DNA of 64,000 nt. Origin: a bacterium (GTDB taxonomy: Bacteria > Armatimonadota > Fimbriimonadia > Fimbriimonadales > Fimbriimonadaceae). Positions 24,473-33,003 of the stretch are shown here, piece after piece. The notes beneath the pieces were generated by a model. The model was not told the origin of the DNA. It was given only the letters and a program-made list of their open reading frames with translations, and searched no databases. The position numbers and the translations under genes were made by a program. How positions within the stretch are numbered: position 1 is the first letter of the stretch; each line of letters opens with the position of its first letter. The stretch is taken from the NCBI GenBank assembly GCA_013823945.1, contig PNMZ01000006.1, positions 62,001 through 126,000 on the forward strand, written 5' to 3'.

Positions 24473-25426
24473 TCAGATTGAATAGGTGACGGAGACGGCC
24501 TCTTGATCCGCAAAAGGATACAGGTGACGGATGAGCGGGTCGTCATCATAGGTCACGATTAAATGGGATGCCCCGGCAGTCGTGTTCAGCCCATTGAGGA
24601 GTTGCGCCAATCGTACATGATCGTCCTCAGCATATGAGTTCGTGTACAATTGGGTACCCTTCTGGACATATGGAGGATCGACGAACAGCGTCCCGTCTTG
24701 CCAGTAGGCCTCTTCGATAAGTGAAAGGGCATCCTCTTGCGTGACGGTGATACGGTCACGCATGGAATGAATCCATTGGATGCGACTGATGATCGAAGAC
24801 TTGTCAAAGCGGGCGGTGAGCTTCTCCAATGTGCCATTCTTGCCTCCTAAGGGATTCGAGGTGAATAATCCCGAATAGGAGAGACGATTCGCCACGAGGG
24901 AGAAGAAGGCCGCCTCATGGCGTTCCTTCCCGGCATGCCCCTCTTTGTGCGATTCACGCGCCTGATAGAACAGGTCGTGATCGAATGATGTGTTCTCGAT
25001 CAAGCGCACCAGGCGTGAAGGATCATCGACACTTTCTGCAAAGACACCGTAGACGCCGTAGTCTACATCGTTCAAATGGATTCTCGTGAACTCGTTCGCC
25101 TCGAGCATAGCCAGTTCGAACGATCCGCCCCCGGTGAAGGGTGACGTCAGGACATCGCGATAATATGGATGCAGATAACCCGAGATGCGGGGAATCATGC
25201 GACTCTTGCCTCCAGGGTAGCGGAACGGTGACAACTGACGTCGATATTTGTTCCGGATCTTCAATCCCTCTCCCTTGTTCTCGAGTAGCACATAGAACTG
25301 AGGGGCCGTCATGTCGAGGGCGTTGAAGGTATCGCACCATTCACACCAATAGCCGGAGCCATTGTAATTCAGGTCGGGTGCTTCCTGCGTCTCTGCACAG
25401 TTGCGACACTCAAGAATGGCGGCCAC
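24473..25426 (-). CDS. DNA adenine-N6 methyltransferase (D12 class) with N-terminal zinc ribbon
   Basis: Transfers a methyl group from SAM to adenine N6. D12/Dam family motifs: SPFRYPGGKSR (SAM binding), TSPFTGGGSFE, and catalytic DPPY in LFVDPPYVQKG. Unusual is an N-terminal zinc-ribbon-like segment with C7-x2-C10 and C28-x2-C31. I favour GTG 25426; upstream codons overlap the membrane protein and have no ribosome site. No restriction enzyme lies next to it, so it is an orphan methylase, perhaps for evading host restriction or for regulation. Site specificity (GATC or other) cannot be read from sequence. Confidence 0.85.
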   Translation of the reverse strand: MAAILECRNCAETQEAPDLNYNGSGYWCEWCDTFNALDMTAPQFYVLLENKGEGLKIRNKYRRQLSPFRYPGGKSRMIPRISGYLHPYYRDVLTSPFTGGGSFELAMLEANEFTRIHLNDVDYGVYGVFAESVDDPSRLVRLIENTSFDHDLFYQARESHKEGHAGKERHEAAFFSLVANRLSYSGLFTSNPLGGKNGTLEKLTARFDKSSIISRIQWIHSMRDRITVTQEDALSLIEEAYWQDGTLFVDPPYVQKGTQLYTNSYAEDDHVRLAQLLNGLNTTAGASHLIVTYDDDPLIRHLYPFADQEAVSVTYSI

Positions 25427-25601
25427 GTCTTTGACGAACCTTCCGGACAAGAGTTTGGAGAGTGGTGAGCGTATAGACGATGATCTGATAGATGCCGACC
25501 ATGAGTAAATAGATAATTGCAATCGTCAAGAAGATAGCGAATCCTCCGGTGAAGGTAATCGAATAGTTTTGCAGCATATCGATAAATTGAGTCCAATACA
25601 T
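25410..25601 (-). CDS. Small membrane protein, 63 aa
   Basis: One long hydrophobic stretch (residues about 18-50, FAIFLTIAIIYLLMVG included) that could form one or two membrane helices, then a basic tail RKVRQRRGRHS. ATG 25601 preceded by AGAAGGGCGGCAACC. 3' end overlaps the methylase start. A holin role is conceivable from size alone, but it is far from the endolysin. Confidence 0.6.
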   Translation of the reverse strand: MYWTQFIDMLQNYSITFTGGFAIFLTIAIIYLLMVGIYQIIVYTLTTLQTLVRKVRQRRGRHS

Positions 25602-25620
25602 ATGGTTGCCGCCCTTCTGA

Positions 25621-26352
25621 TTATTCTTTTGATTCTTTCACGAGCTCATCGATATTCTCTTTGAGATGCTCGGTTACCTTGATATAGCCATCAGTGTTGC
25701 TCTTTTCAGAGAAGCCGCGGAATCGAACGCGGGCAGGGTAGGCATGACGGATGTTGCCATCTCCATCAGCCTCTACGACAATGGACCAGCCGAACATATG
25801 GAGTGTCGTATTGATCATCCAAAGAAGGCCATTCTCACGAAACTCTTTCCAGGTTCTCTTTTTCACCATGTCATTTTCACCTTCAGGTTGTTCTTGCTCA
25901 GGCTTATCGTCGATGACATCACGCTGAAAAATCTCATGACTCCATGCGGTGATGACTTCTCCGTTCCCGAGGCGGATCTTGTAAGAGTTTTGTGGACCCT
26001 CTGAATCCTCAAGGATCTCAAATGGGAGTCCGTTGTATTCCTCATACTTCGCTTCTGTAGATGTAAAGTGGGGACGTTTCTGAAGATGGGTCACTGGTGC
26101 AAATCGACTTTCTGCATCACCCAAGACCTCGAGCGCTGTAACCGAAGAGCTGTAGTTTAACTTACCGGTATGAATGGCATCCAAGGCGTTACGATACATA
26201 TCGGCTTTCTTGGCTTCCTGGACAAGGAACGTGATCGTATCGATGTCCTTAGAGGAGACGGTCAGCTCGCCCTCGTTCTCATCTAATGCATGTCGTGTAT
26301 CAAGCAAGAGGCTTGTGGCCCGTTCAATATTTCTCTCATAATTGTTCGACAT
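25621..26352 (-). CDS. Conserved phage protein, 243 aa
   Basis: C-terminal ~75 residues (GLLWMINTTLHMFGW, then AYPARVRFRGFSEK) recall a domain seen in many phage and prophage proteins, of unknown function. The N-terminal two thirds are different: acidic, with a possible small beta domain around GLPFEILEDSEGPQNSY. The two parts are joined by a charged linker near residue 155. ATG 26352 follows AAGGAGGGC. Confidence 0.65.
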   Translation of the reverse strand: MSNNYERNIERATSLLLDTRHALDENEGELTVSSKDIDTITFLVQEAKKADMYRNALDAIHTGKLNYSSSVTALEVLGDAESRFAPVTHLQKRPHFTSTEAKYEEYNGLPFEILEDSEGPQNSYKIRLGNGEVITAWSHEIFQRDVIDDKPEQEQPEGENDMVKKRTWKEFRENGLLWMINTTLHMFGWSIVVEADGDGNIRHAYPARVRFRGFSEKSNTDGYIKVTEHLKENIDELVKESKE

Positions 26353-26363
26353 AAAAGCCCTCC

Positions 26364-26672
26364 TTATTTTGGTTGAAACCCTTTTTCTTCAACTTCTTTC
26401 AGCTTCGCAGTGACCGACTTCTCAAAGGCTTTGGAAAACTCCTCTTGAATTTTTTTCTGACGGTCTGGTCCGATGCCCTTAGTCTCTTCGCAGGCGACAC
26501 GTAAAGATTCTGAATTGAATGATTGCATCATGACAAAAGCCTGAGTCATCGTCCGCTCGATCGCTTGCTGTAACTCTTCACCGGTATAGGTGCGGGCCAT
26601 GGCGCGGTCGATTTTTTTCTGTTTGGTGCGTTCTTGTTGACGGCGTTGTTGCCGTGTGAGCAGTTTGTTCAT
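26364..26672 (-). CDS. Hypothetical basic helical protein, 102 aa
   Basis: Unrecognised. N-terminus extremely basic (RQQRRQQERTKQKK), rest helical. Could contact nucleic acid. ATG 26672 preceded by GGAGGACCACAATC. Confidence 0.65.
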   Translation of the reverse strand: MNKLLTRQQRRQQERTKQKKIDRAMARTYTGEELQQAIERTMTQAFVMMQSFNSESLRVACEETKGIGPDRQKKIQEEFSKAFEKSVTAKLKEVEEKGFQPK

Positions 26673-26692
26673 GATTGTGGTCCTCCATGTCG

Positions 26693-27166
26693 TCAGTCAA
26701 GATCGATCACGATGATCTTCGGATCGTCTTTTCGTGCTTTGTTTTGATTGGTTTTGATGATTGGTTCTGCATTTTGATCTAATTGCGTACTGTTATCGGG
26801 CTCTCGTCTAGGGTCGGTTCCAGAGTTTGATGTCAGATAATCATGCGCGACTTGATATAGCCCCAACATGACATCGTCGAGACGGTCGTCAGGTATGCCA
26901 CCGAGAAGATTGGCAAGATTGTTCGCTCCGTTATAAGAGGTCGTAAAGGACATCTCATAGACTTGGCTCCTTTGAAACATGACAGGATGTCGAGAGCCTC
27001 CAGCATAAATGGGTTCCGATTCACGTTGAGTCGAGATGTTATAGATGCTGCCACTCATCAAAGCGGTAATCATCTGGAGTCTTGCTGCGATCTCATAACG
27101 TTGTTCTACGGTATGTGAAACTCGCTGGGTGCGTATATTGTTCGTTCTGTTTGGCAATGTGGGCAC
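26693..27166 (-). CDS. Hypothetical protein, 157 aa, ending IDLD
   Basis: Unrecognised. Ends IIVIDLD after a disordered Lys/Asp stretch, and the neighbour at 27172 ends IEIDLD after a similar linker. Both also begin with a helix and a central strand region, so they may be distant paralogues. The shared acidic tail might be a partner-docking tag. Confidence 0.65.
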   Translation of the reverse strand: MPTLPNRTNNIRTQRVSHTVEQRYEIAARLQMITALMSGSIYNISTQRESEPIYAGGSRHPVMFQRSQVYEMSFTTSYNGANNLANLLGGIPDDRLDDVMLGLYQVAHDYLTSNSGTDPRREPDNSTQLDQNAEPIIKTNQNKARKDDPKIIVIDLD

Positions 27167-27171
27167 ATCCT

Positions 27172-27786
27172 TTAATCAAGATCGATTTCGATCTCATTCG
27201 ACTTGCGTTTCGTCGGCTCGGGCTTATCAGGTGCAGGCCTATGGCTATCCTCGTGCGCATAATAATCAGCTTGGATGACGCCTCCGGCAGCTGCAATGTC
27301 AGTCAATGTATCGACAAAGGATTGCATCGCACGGAGCACCGCCTCGTGACGTTCTCTCGTTGGAATGAGTTCGACGATGGGCTCCAATCCTAAGGTGGAT
27401 GTCATACCATCGTTCCGAGTATCGATGAAAATGCCGACACGTTGAGTCATCGCACTCCTTGGAGGTGCATTCAAATAAGACTGCTCTAACATCCTCGGGT
27501 CTGAGGTAAAATTGATTTCGGCCACGTCTGAGCGGACGAGACCTTCGATGATGCGAAGTTTGTTCATGAAGGGATCTCCCTGCATCCGGGAGACCGGCTG
27601 ATCGAGGCCTCTAATCCTCATTTCATTGTCGAGTTGTTGAAGATGCTCACTGATAGTGTTCCAAGTATCTCGCGTGTCGGGCATACCGGCATAGCTTTGA
27701 AGGACCCTATCGATTTCAAATGAAGACAAGTTGAACGTATCTGGGTCGATGCGTAGGATGTTCCGCATATCATTCGGGTTCATCAT
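27172..27786 (-). CDS. Hypothetical protein, 204 aa, ending IDLD
   Basis: Unrecognised; starts MMNPNDMRNILRIDPD. Ends in EIEIDLD like its neighbour. A Pro/Lys-rich linker (DKPEPTKRKSNE) precedes the tail. Sits one gene from the clamp operon. Confidence 0.65.
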   Translation of the reverse strand: MMNPNDMRNILRIDPDTFNLSSFEIDRVLQSYAGMPDTRDTWNTISEHLQQLDNEMRIRGLDQPVSRMQGDPFMNKLRIIEGLVRSDVAEINFTSDPRMLEQSYLNAPPRSAMTQRVGIFIDTRNDGMTSTLGLEPIVELIPTRERHEAVLRAMQSFVDTLTDIAAAGGVIQADYYAHEDSHRPAPDKPEPTKRKSNEIEIDLD

Positions 27787-27792
27787 TACAGG

Positions 27793-28122
27793 TCATCCTT
27801 TCTTGGCGAATAATGGGATGGTACCGTCGCCACGTTCAGCGAGACCGAGATAGGCGCGCAAGGCGTCTGTGAATTCTGGTGCCTCGGCGACACCCTTGAT
27901 CAAGATGACACGCTCGTCGATGGCCTCTCCTTGGACGAGCAATTGCTGCTCATCCATCGAGAAGTCCATCTGTCGAATCGCCCGGCAGGCGATCATGGAG
28001 CGGGGGACGCCTGACTGGTCAATGAAGGACTCGCTGAGGACCAGTTCGACATCATCGGGTCGAATCGTGAGGAGCGTGGAAACTGGATAACGCTCCCCCT
28101 CAATCCGTGTATGGTACCTCAT
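27793..28122 (-). CDS. Hypothetical protein, 109 aa, coupled to the clamp gene
   Basis: ATG 28122 overlaps the dnaN stop (CAATGAGG); the longer frame to 28218 lies within dnaN and is not needed. Beta-rich, no cysteine cluster. The tight overlap with the clamp suggests a replication role, which is inference. Confidence 0.6.
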   Translation of the reverse strand: MRYHTRIEGERYPVSTLLTIRPDDVELVLSESFIDQSGVPRSMIACRAIRQMDFSMDEQQLLVQGEAIDERVILIKGVAEAPEFTDALRAYLGLAERGDGTIPLFAKKG

Positions 28123-29681
28123 TGGGTTACTCCACGGAATGCATTGATAGTCTCGCGCGCGTTGTTCGCGGCGATTCGTGCATCGGTATGATAATCTGTG
28201 CCGAAGTCCGGCATCCATACATCCTCCAAGTCGAGGATCTTCTCCATGCGGAAGATGAATTCTTCATCCGTGCCAGGGTCGAGCGAGTCGATCACAGAGA
28301 TGGCGTCATCGATGTCTTGATCCACACCCTCATCCGGAAGAAGGTTCGAGAACTGGGCGTCGAGCGCTGCGTGAGCCTCACCGATTGAAGGCGTCACTCC
28401 CTGGTTAGAGGCTTCTGGTTCTGCGATGCGCTCGCCTGAAGAAGGCTCGAACACAAGCGGTTCTTCCTCTAAAGCGACATCAGGTTCGTCGCCCCACTCG
28501 ATGTTGATGGTCTCGTTAAGACGAATCGGAAGCACAAGCCCAAGGCCTTCTGTCCGGTCTTCGATCGACTCGAAAAAGATAGGGCGGTCCTTGTTCATCA
28601 CATGGATGCCGATCGCGTCCTCAGAGAACGACTTGACCGCCGTCTGCAGGAAGTTCGTGTTGAACGAAGCAAGGAACTGCTCATCTGAAGAGTAACCCGA
28701 TTCGAGCGAGAAACTCTCGACTGATGGGAACTGACCTTTGGTCAAGAGTTTCCCTTTCGTCCCTTTGAAAGCGAGGACCACATGATCTGATGCATCCGAA
28801 GTCGCCTGGATTCGCGACAAGAGCTCGAGAATCGTCTGCTTCGAGACCTGCACCCGCTTATATCCATCACCGATTGCAGTAAGGCGAGCGGTATCAGGGT
28901 AAGCGCCGTCGATGACGCGCGTGTAGATGGTGTACGACGTGCGGACAGCATCTACATCCCATTCATAAGCAGCAGCATTTGAACCGACACGGAACTTGAT
29001 CGAGCAGTCCTCACGTTTCGAGAGCAGGCGGTGCACCTGGTTCGTGAACACGATTGGAAGCGACATCGAAAGACCTGCATCCAATGTAGAGATCTGAGAA
29101 GCATCTGCATCGAGCGGGAGAGAAGTCTCTCGGAGGATGCGCGAATCAGTCGCGATCAACTTGAGTGTGTCGAAGCTGAACATGTGATTTACACCCTGAA
29201 GCACCGGCCGCGATTCTTCTTTCATCGTGAAACCGGCCGTAGAATGATACGCACGCGTGATCTCTTCGGCATGGATTTCGGCCACCGTGCTCGTGAGCAC
29301 GATCATCTGACGGAAGCTCGGATAATCCGATGCATTCAGTGCAGAGACTCGGTATTTAGAGCCGGCAGAGAGGACATCGATTACCTCACGCTCCGTGTCA
29401 TACTTGAGCGTGGTGTATGTGTCGTTGAGCTTCTTGAGGAGCGAGACGAGCTTCGGATGTGAAAGGACGACATCGAATGGCGTCACGTTCAACGGTTCGT
29501 CTAGCTCGCGCTGGATGCGGATCGCCACCGTGCCATTAAAGGCGACGGCGGTGACCACATCTTTATCGAAATGGACATAGATCCCTTTAAGGATCTCTTG
29601 GGCTGTAAGCGTAGGGACGACCGGCCCAAGGTCATGGGCCAATTGTGTGAGGATTTCAGTCGGTAATTTGAATTTGATCAT
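28119..29681 (-). CDS. dnaN: Sliding clamp (DnaN) with long acidic C-terminal tail
   Basis: Beta clamp that rings DNA and tethers polymerases. The first ~395 residues have the three-domain clamp pattern (MIKFKLPTEILTQL at the start, IATDSRILR in the middle, ending GLVLPIRL at the place where normal clamps stop with PxR/PMR). About 125 further residues follow, acidic and rich in Pro, Glu and Asp, then a helical end (IFRMEKILDLEDVW). Normal bacterial clamps have ~370 residues, so the extension is an addition, possibly a docking arm. Ribosome site AAAGGAGTG before ATG 29681. Directly downstream of the SNF2 helicase. Confidence 0.82.
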   Translation of the reverse strand: MIKFKLPTEILTQLAHDLGPVVPTLTAQEILKGIYVHFDKDVVTAVAFNGTVAIRIQRELDEPLNVTPFDVVLSHPKLVSLLKKLNDTYTTLKYDTEREVIDVLSAGSKYRVSALNASDYPSFRQMIVLTSTVAEIHAEEITRAYHSTAGFTMKEESRPVLQGVNHMFSFDTLKLIATDSRILRETSLPLDADASQISTLDAGLSMSLPIVFTNQVHRLLSKREDCSIKFRVGSNAAAYEWDVDAVRTSYTIYTRVIDGAYPDTARLTAIGDGYKRVQVSKQTILELLSRIQATSDASDHVVLAFKGTKGKLLTKGQFPSVESFSLESGYSSDEQFLASFNTNFLQTAVKSFSEDAIGIHVMNKDRPIFFESIEDRTEGLGLVLPIRLNETINIEWGDEPDVALEEEPLVFEPSSGERIAEPEASNQGVTPSIGEAHAALDAQFSNLLPDEGVDQDIDDAISVIDSLDPGTDEEFIFRMEKILDLEDVWMPDFGTDYHTDARIAANNARETINAFRGVTQ

Positions 29682-29709
29682 GAGAGTACACTCCTTTTTT
29701 ATGGTGGGG

Positions 29710-32700
29710 TTAGAACAACGGCAATTCGAACTGGTTTACCTCGACGACTTGCTTCGTCACTTTACGTTTCACCTTGACGGTGGACGTCTCGAACATGAGG
29801 TCTGGGTCAAAGAGCGACGGGTCTACGAAATCAGATACTGGTTCGACGACTTCTGCGACAGGTTGAGGTGCGTCTTCCGGAAGGAAAATCTCCTCCTCGA
29901 CCGGTTCAGGCTCAACAGGCGCGACAGCTTCTTCGACGACTTCTGTGAAGTCAGCCTCGACTGCGCCGGCGAATGGGTCAAAGAGTCCCTCCTTGATGAG
30001 ATGTACGGTCTCAGCACCACCCTCGATCGGGTTCTGCTCGTAGTCCTTGTATAACTCCTCGTCATGGATGGTCCCTTCTTTGGCCATACGGTTGATACGC
30101 TTGAAGCGCTCATGCACGGTCTCTACGTTGGAGAGGGCGTCACCCTCCATGATGCTCTTGGCGAGCTGTGCAAGGTCAGAGGTCGACTCTGAGAGGTTGC
30201 GCAGGCCGTCCTCTGTGAGCTTACCTTGAATGGTGAGCGCGGCATCGATCTTCGAGGCGAGCATCTCGAGATAGTTCTGTTGCGGAGTCGACTCATAGGC
30301 GTAAGTGATGACCTTGACGTCCTTCAGCTGACCGATGCGCCATGAGCGACGAGCCGCCTGCATGTACTCGAACGAGCTCATGCCATACTGGTAGAAGATG
30401 ATCGTCGGATAGTCGTAGAGATCAAGTCCGACCTTGACGAGTGACGGGTTCGTGATGAGGATATCCCAGTCATGGGCGTCCTGCATCGTACGGAGCCACT
30501 TCTCACGGTTCTCAGGGGCAGGGTATTTGCCGCCGTAAGGAGATGTCCCGTTCGAACGAAGCAGCCCTACTTTATAGCCCATCTCCTGGAGCTTCGCATG
30601 GATATGAATATCCAAGCCCATCTCAGGGTTGTTCGTATCGACGTCCTTCACATACAGTAGAACCTTGCGACCGGCTTGAAGCTCTGAGTCGAGGTCTTCA
30701 GTGAGCTGTTCGATCTTGTTGTTAACCGGGTCCGAGAGCCACTCGGGGATCTGATAGACCGTATGGTAGACTCCAAAGCGGTCACGCAACCCGATACGAT
30801 CTGTCCGATATGGCCGGTCGAGCCATCCGTTGATCTGCTGGACCAATTGGGTGGCATTATAGTCAGGGAAGCGGAGGAGCGACCTATCCTCGGCATCGTC
30901 CCGTTCATTCTCGCGCTGACGGTGGAAGTCGGCCGCCGCGGTAAACATGTCTTCATAGATAGCGCGCATATTCGGGTCGAGATCGACGAATCGAGCCTCT
31001 TCCTCATATGGCGGGAGAGCGAAACCTAGGTCTGCGATCTCAAGGAACACAGCATTCGGCATCAAGTGCATCGGATAGAGAGTCGGGTTGATACCAGGAC
31101 GACGTTTGACCCGCGAATGGGTTTTCTCTGTGACCTGAGAGAAGGTCGTAACTTTCTCCGTGATACCGTAGTTCTTGTGGAAAGTACCCTCGCTATGATA
31201 CGTCATACGCTCCGCTTTCAACTTCTTAGGGTTGAGTCGGGCGATGAGATAGAAGAGGTCGGTCGCATTCCCACCGAACAGCGTGCCCGTCATCATGACC
31301 TTATACTCACAATGGTTGATCAGTTGGCCAAGCGCACGGCCGATCTCCGTCGCACCCGATTTATATTCGTGGGCCTCGTCGACGAGCAAGTATTCAAAGA
31401 ATCCACGAGGGAAGCGCTTATTGATATACCAGGCGGGCGACACCTTGCGCATCTTCGAGTTTGCCGGTAGCTTCTTGGCGGTCCAAAGAGATTCGCCACA
31501 TTGAGAACATGTCTTGTTGGAAGGGCTCATCTTCGCATTGTGGATATTGTTTCCTCCGTGAAAATACTCTGCAGGGTGGAGCTTGTTACAAGAAGGGCAG
31601 CGGTAACGATCTGCTTCGAAGCGGAACGCACCCATCTTCGTCGAATTCTGAAGTTCCAACGCCTTATAGGCCGGCGTGAGCTCTTCTTGACGTGCAAAAT
31701 CAATGAGTCTAGTGCTTTCATGGACTGCTGGACGACGTTCGACGGCTAGCTCGACCGGATAGTTCGTCTTGAATGCAGTCTGTGAAAGGATATAATACTC
31801 AGGCCCTTGAGGGCGTTTTGGTTCACCCTTGAGCCGCAAGAGGTCTTCGTACTTCTCGATTTGAAAGACCTTTGCCCCTGGGACACGTAGTTTGAGCTCT
31901 CGCTCCCATTTCTTCAGCAAGATTTTAGGGGAGAGTACGATGGCTCGATAGCCTTGTCGACCATGCTTGCTCGCATGGACATAAGGGATCACGCCACCCA
32001 TTAGCGTCTTACCGACGCCCATCTCACCCGAGAGGAAACTGAACGACTGGTTGTCCAGGGTCTCGACAGTCGCCATGACCGTGTCCGCCTGTGGCGCGAA
32101 CATTCCGGTAAGGCCGTTCTGGTTCGCGAACAGGTTCAAATCACGGATCGATGGGTCATGGTCATCGCGTGATGCATCAAACAAGATGTTGACGCGCTCT
32201 TGGACCGAACGTGCAAGGTCGGGTGCAAACCGCTCGATATAGCCTGTGAGGCCACCGATCTGATCGAACTGAGACGAGTCATGCATGGCATCCAACGCGA
32301 AAGGGATCTCATAATCACGAATCATGTCAGTGATCGTGTTTTCGAGCGTCTTTTCACTAAATCGGAGCACACATGCTCGAAACTCGCCTTTTATCGCTTG
32401 TTGTGACCCGTCGCGGTAATTGAAATAAGAAACAGGTAGGTCCACGATATAGTTTTCTTCTCGTAAACGTTCGATCAAGACTTCCTTCCAATCCAATAAC
32501 ATCGGAGTGTTGAACCGCTGCAACATATCCCAGAGACGGTCTTCCAATTGAGAGTCATGCGAGAACACGACAGGACTCAGCTCATCAGGGCGAAACTTCG
32601 AACGCAACTCGACAGACAAATTTCGCTGGTCCTGTTCCCAAGCCTCGATATCACCAAAGTTGGCATTGAGTAGCTGGTGATAGGCGAAGAGATGGACGAC

Positions 32701-32985
32701 ATCGCCATGCTCCTCCTCGTGATAGATGAACTGGTTCTTCCGATCGTTGAGGAGCTCGAAACGATAGTTGTATGAGAATGGGGCACGGAAGTCTGAACGA
32801 AGGAAGAAGTCTTTGCCTTCCTTCAAGGCGTCCTTGAGTTCGTTTACCGCCTCTTTCGTGCCATATGCTTCGAAGGCATATGGGGTATCTCGGTTGAGCC
32901 AAGAGCTCGTTGATAAATGATCTTTACTGATGATCATTGTCGCGATGAGGGACGCGGCCCCGTCTACTGGGCGAATGTTTGGCAT
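29710..32985 (-). CDS. SNF2-like SF2 helicase/translocase, 1091 aa
   Basis: DNA-dependent ATPase of superfamily 2. Walker A GEMGVGKT (320-327), DEAH box (536-539) in LLVDEAHEYKSG, motif III-like MTGTLFGG, and C-terminal helicase motif SWRIGQLKDVKV. A zinc-finger-like insertion C463/C466 and C493/C496 sits between motifs I and II. The protein ends VNQFELPLF, matching the bacterial clamp-binding pattern QxxLxLF, next to the element's own clamp gene. N-terminal ~300 residues are of unknown fold. Likely remodels or unwinds replication intermediates; the direct role is inferred. ATG 32985 has AGGAGG. Confidence 0.82.
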   Translation of the reverse strand: MPNIRPVDGAASLIATMIISKDHLSTSSWLNRDTPYAFEAYGTKEAVNELKDALKEGKDFFLRSDFRAPFSYNYRFELLNDRKNQFIYHEEEHGDVVHLFAYHQLLNANFGDIEAWEQDQRNLSVELRSKFRPDELSPVVFSHDSQLEDRLWDMLQRFNTPMLLDWKEVLIERLREENYIVDLPVSYFNYRDGSQQAIKGEFRACVLRFSEKTLENTITDMIRDYEIPFALDAMHDSSQFDQIGGLTGYIERFAPDLARSVQERVNILFDASRDDHDPSIRDLNLFANQNGLTGMFAPQADTVMATVETLDNQSFSFLSGEMGVGKTLMGGVIPYVHASKHGRQGYRAIVLSPKILLKKWERELKLRVPGAKVFQIEKYEDLLRLKGEPKRPQGPEYYILSQTAFKTNYPVELAVERRPAVHESTRLIDFARQEELTPAYKALELQNSTKMGAFRFEADRYRCPSCNKLHPAEYFHGGNNIHNAKMSPSNKTCSQCGESLWTAKKLPANSKMRKVSPAWYINKRFPRGFFEYLLVDEAHEYKSGATEIGRALGQLINHCEYKVMMTGTLFGGNATDLFYLIARLNPKKLKAERMTYHSEGTFHKNYGITEKVTTFSQVTEKTHSRVKRRPGINPTLYPMHLMPNAVFLEIADLGFALPPYEEEARFVDLDPNMRAIYEDMFTAAADFHRQRENERDDAEDRSLLRFPDYNATQLVQQINGWLDRPYRTDRIGLRDRFGVYHTVYQIPEWLSDPVNNKIEQLTEDLDSELQAGRKVLLYVKDVDTNNPEMGLDIHIHAKLQEMGYKVGLLRSNGTSPYGGKYPAPENREKWLRTMQDAHDWDILITNPSLVKVGLDLYDYPTIIFYQYGMSSFEYMQAARRSWRIGQLKDVKVITYAYESTPQQNYLEMLASKIDAALTIQGKLTEDGLRNLSESTSDLAQLAKSIMEGDALSNVETVHERFKRINRMAKEGTIHDEELYKDYEQNPIEGGAETVHLIKEGLFDPFAGAVEADFTEVVEEAVAPVEPEPVEEEIFLPEDAPQPVAEVVEPVSDFVDPSLFDPDLMFETSTVKVKRKVTKQVVEVNQFELPLF

Positions 32986-33003
32986 GGTGGTTCCTCCTTT
33001 TAT

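Noticed and set aside
30000-32985. Plus-strand frames over the SNF2 gene
   Set aside because: All mirror the long minus gene's codon pattern and lack ribosome sites.
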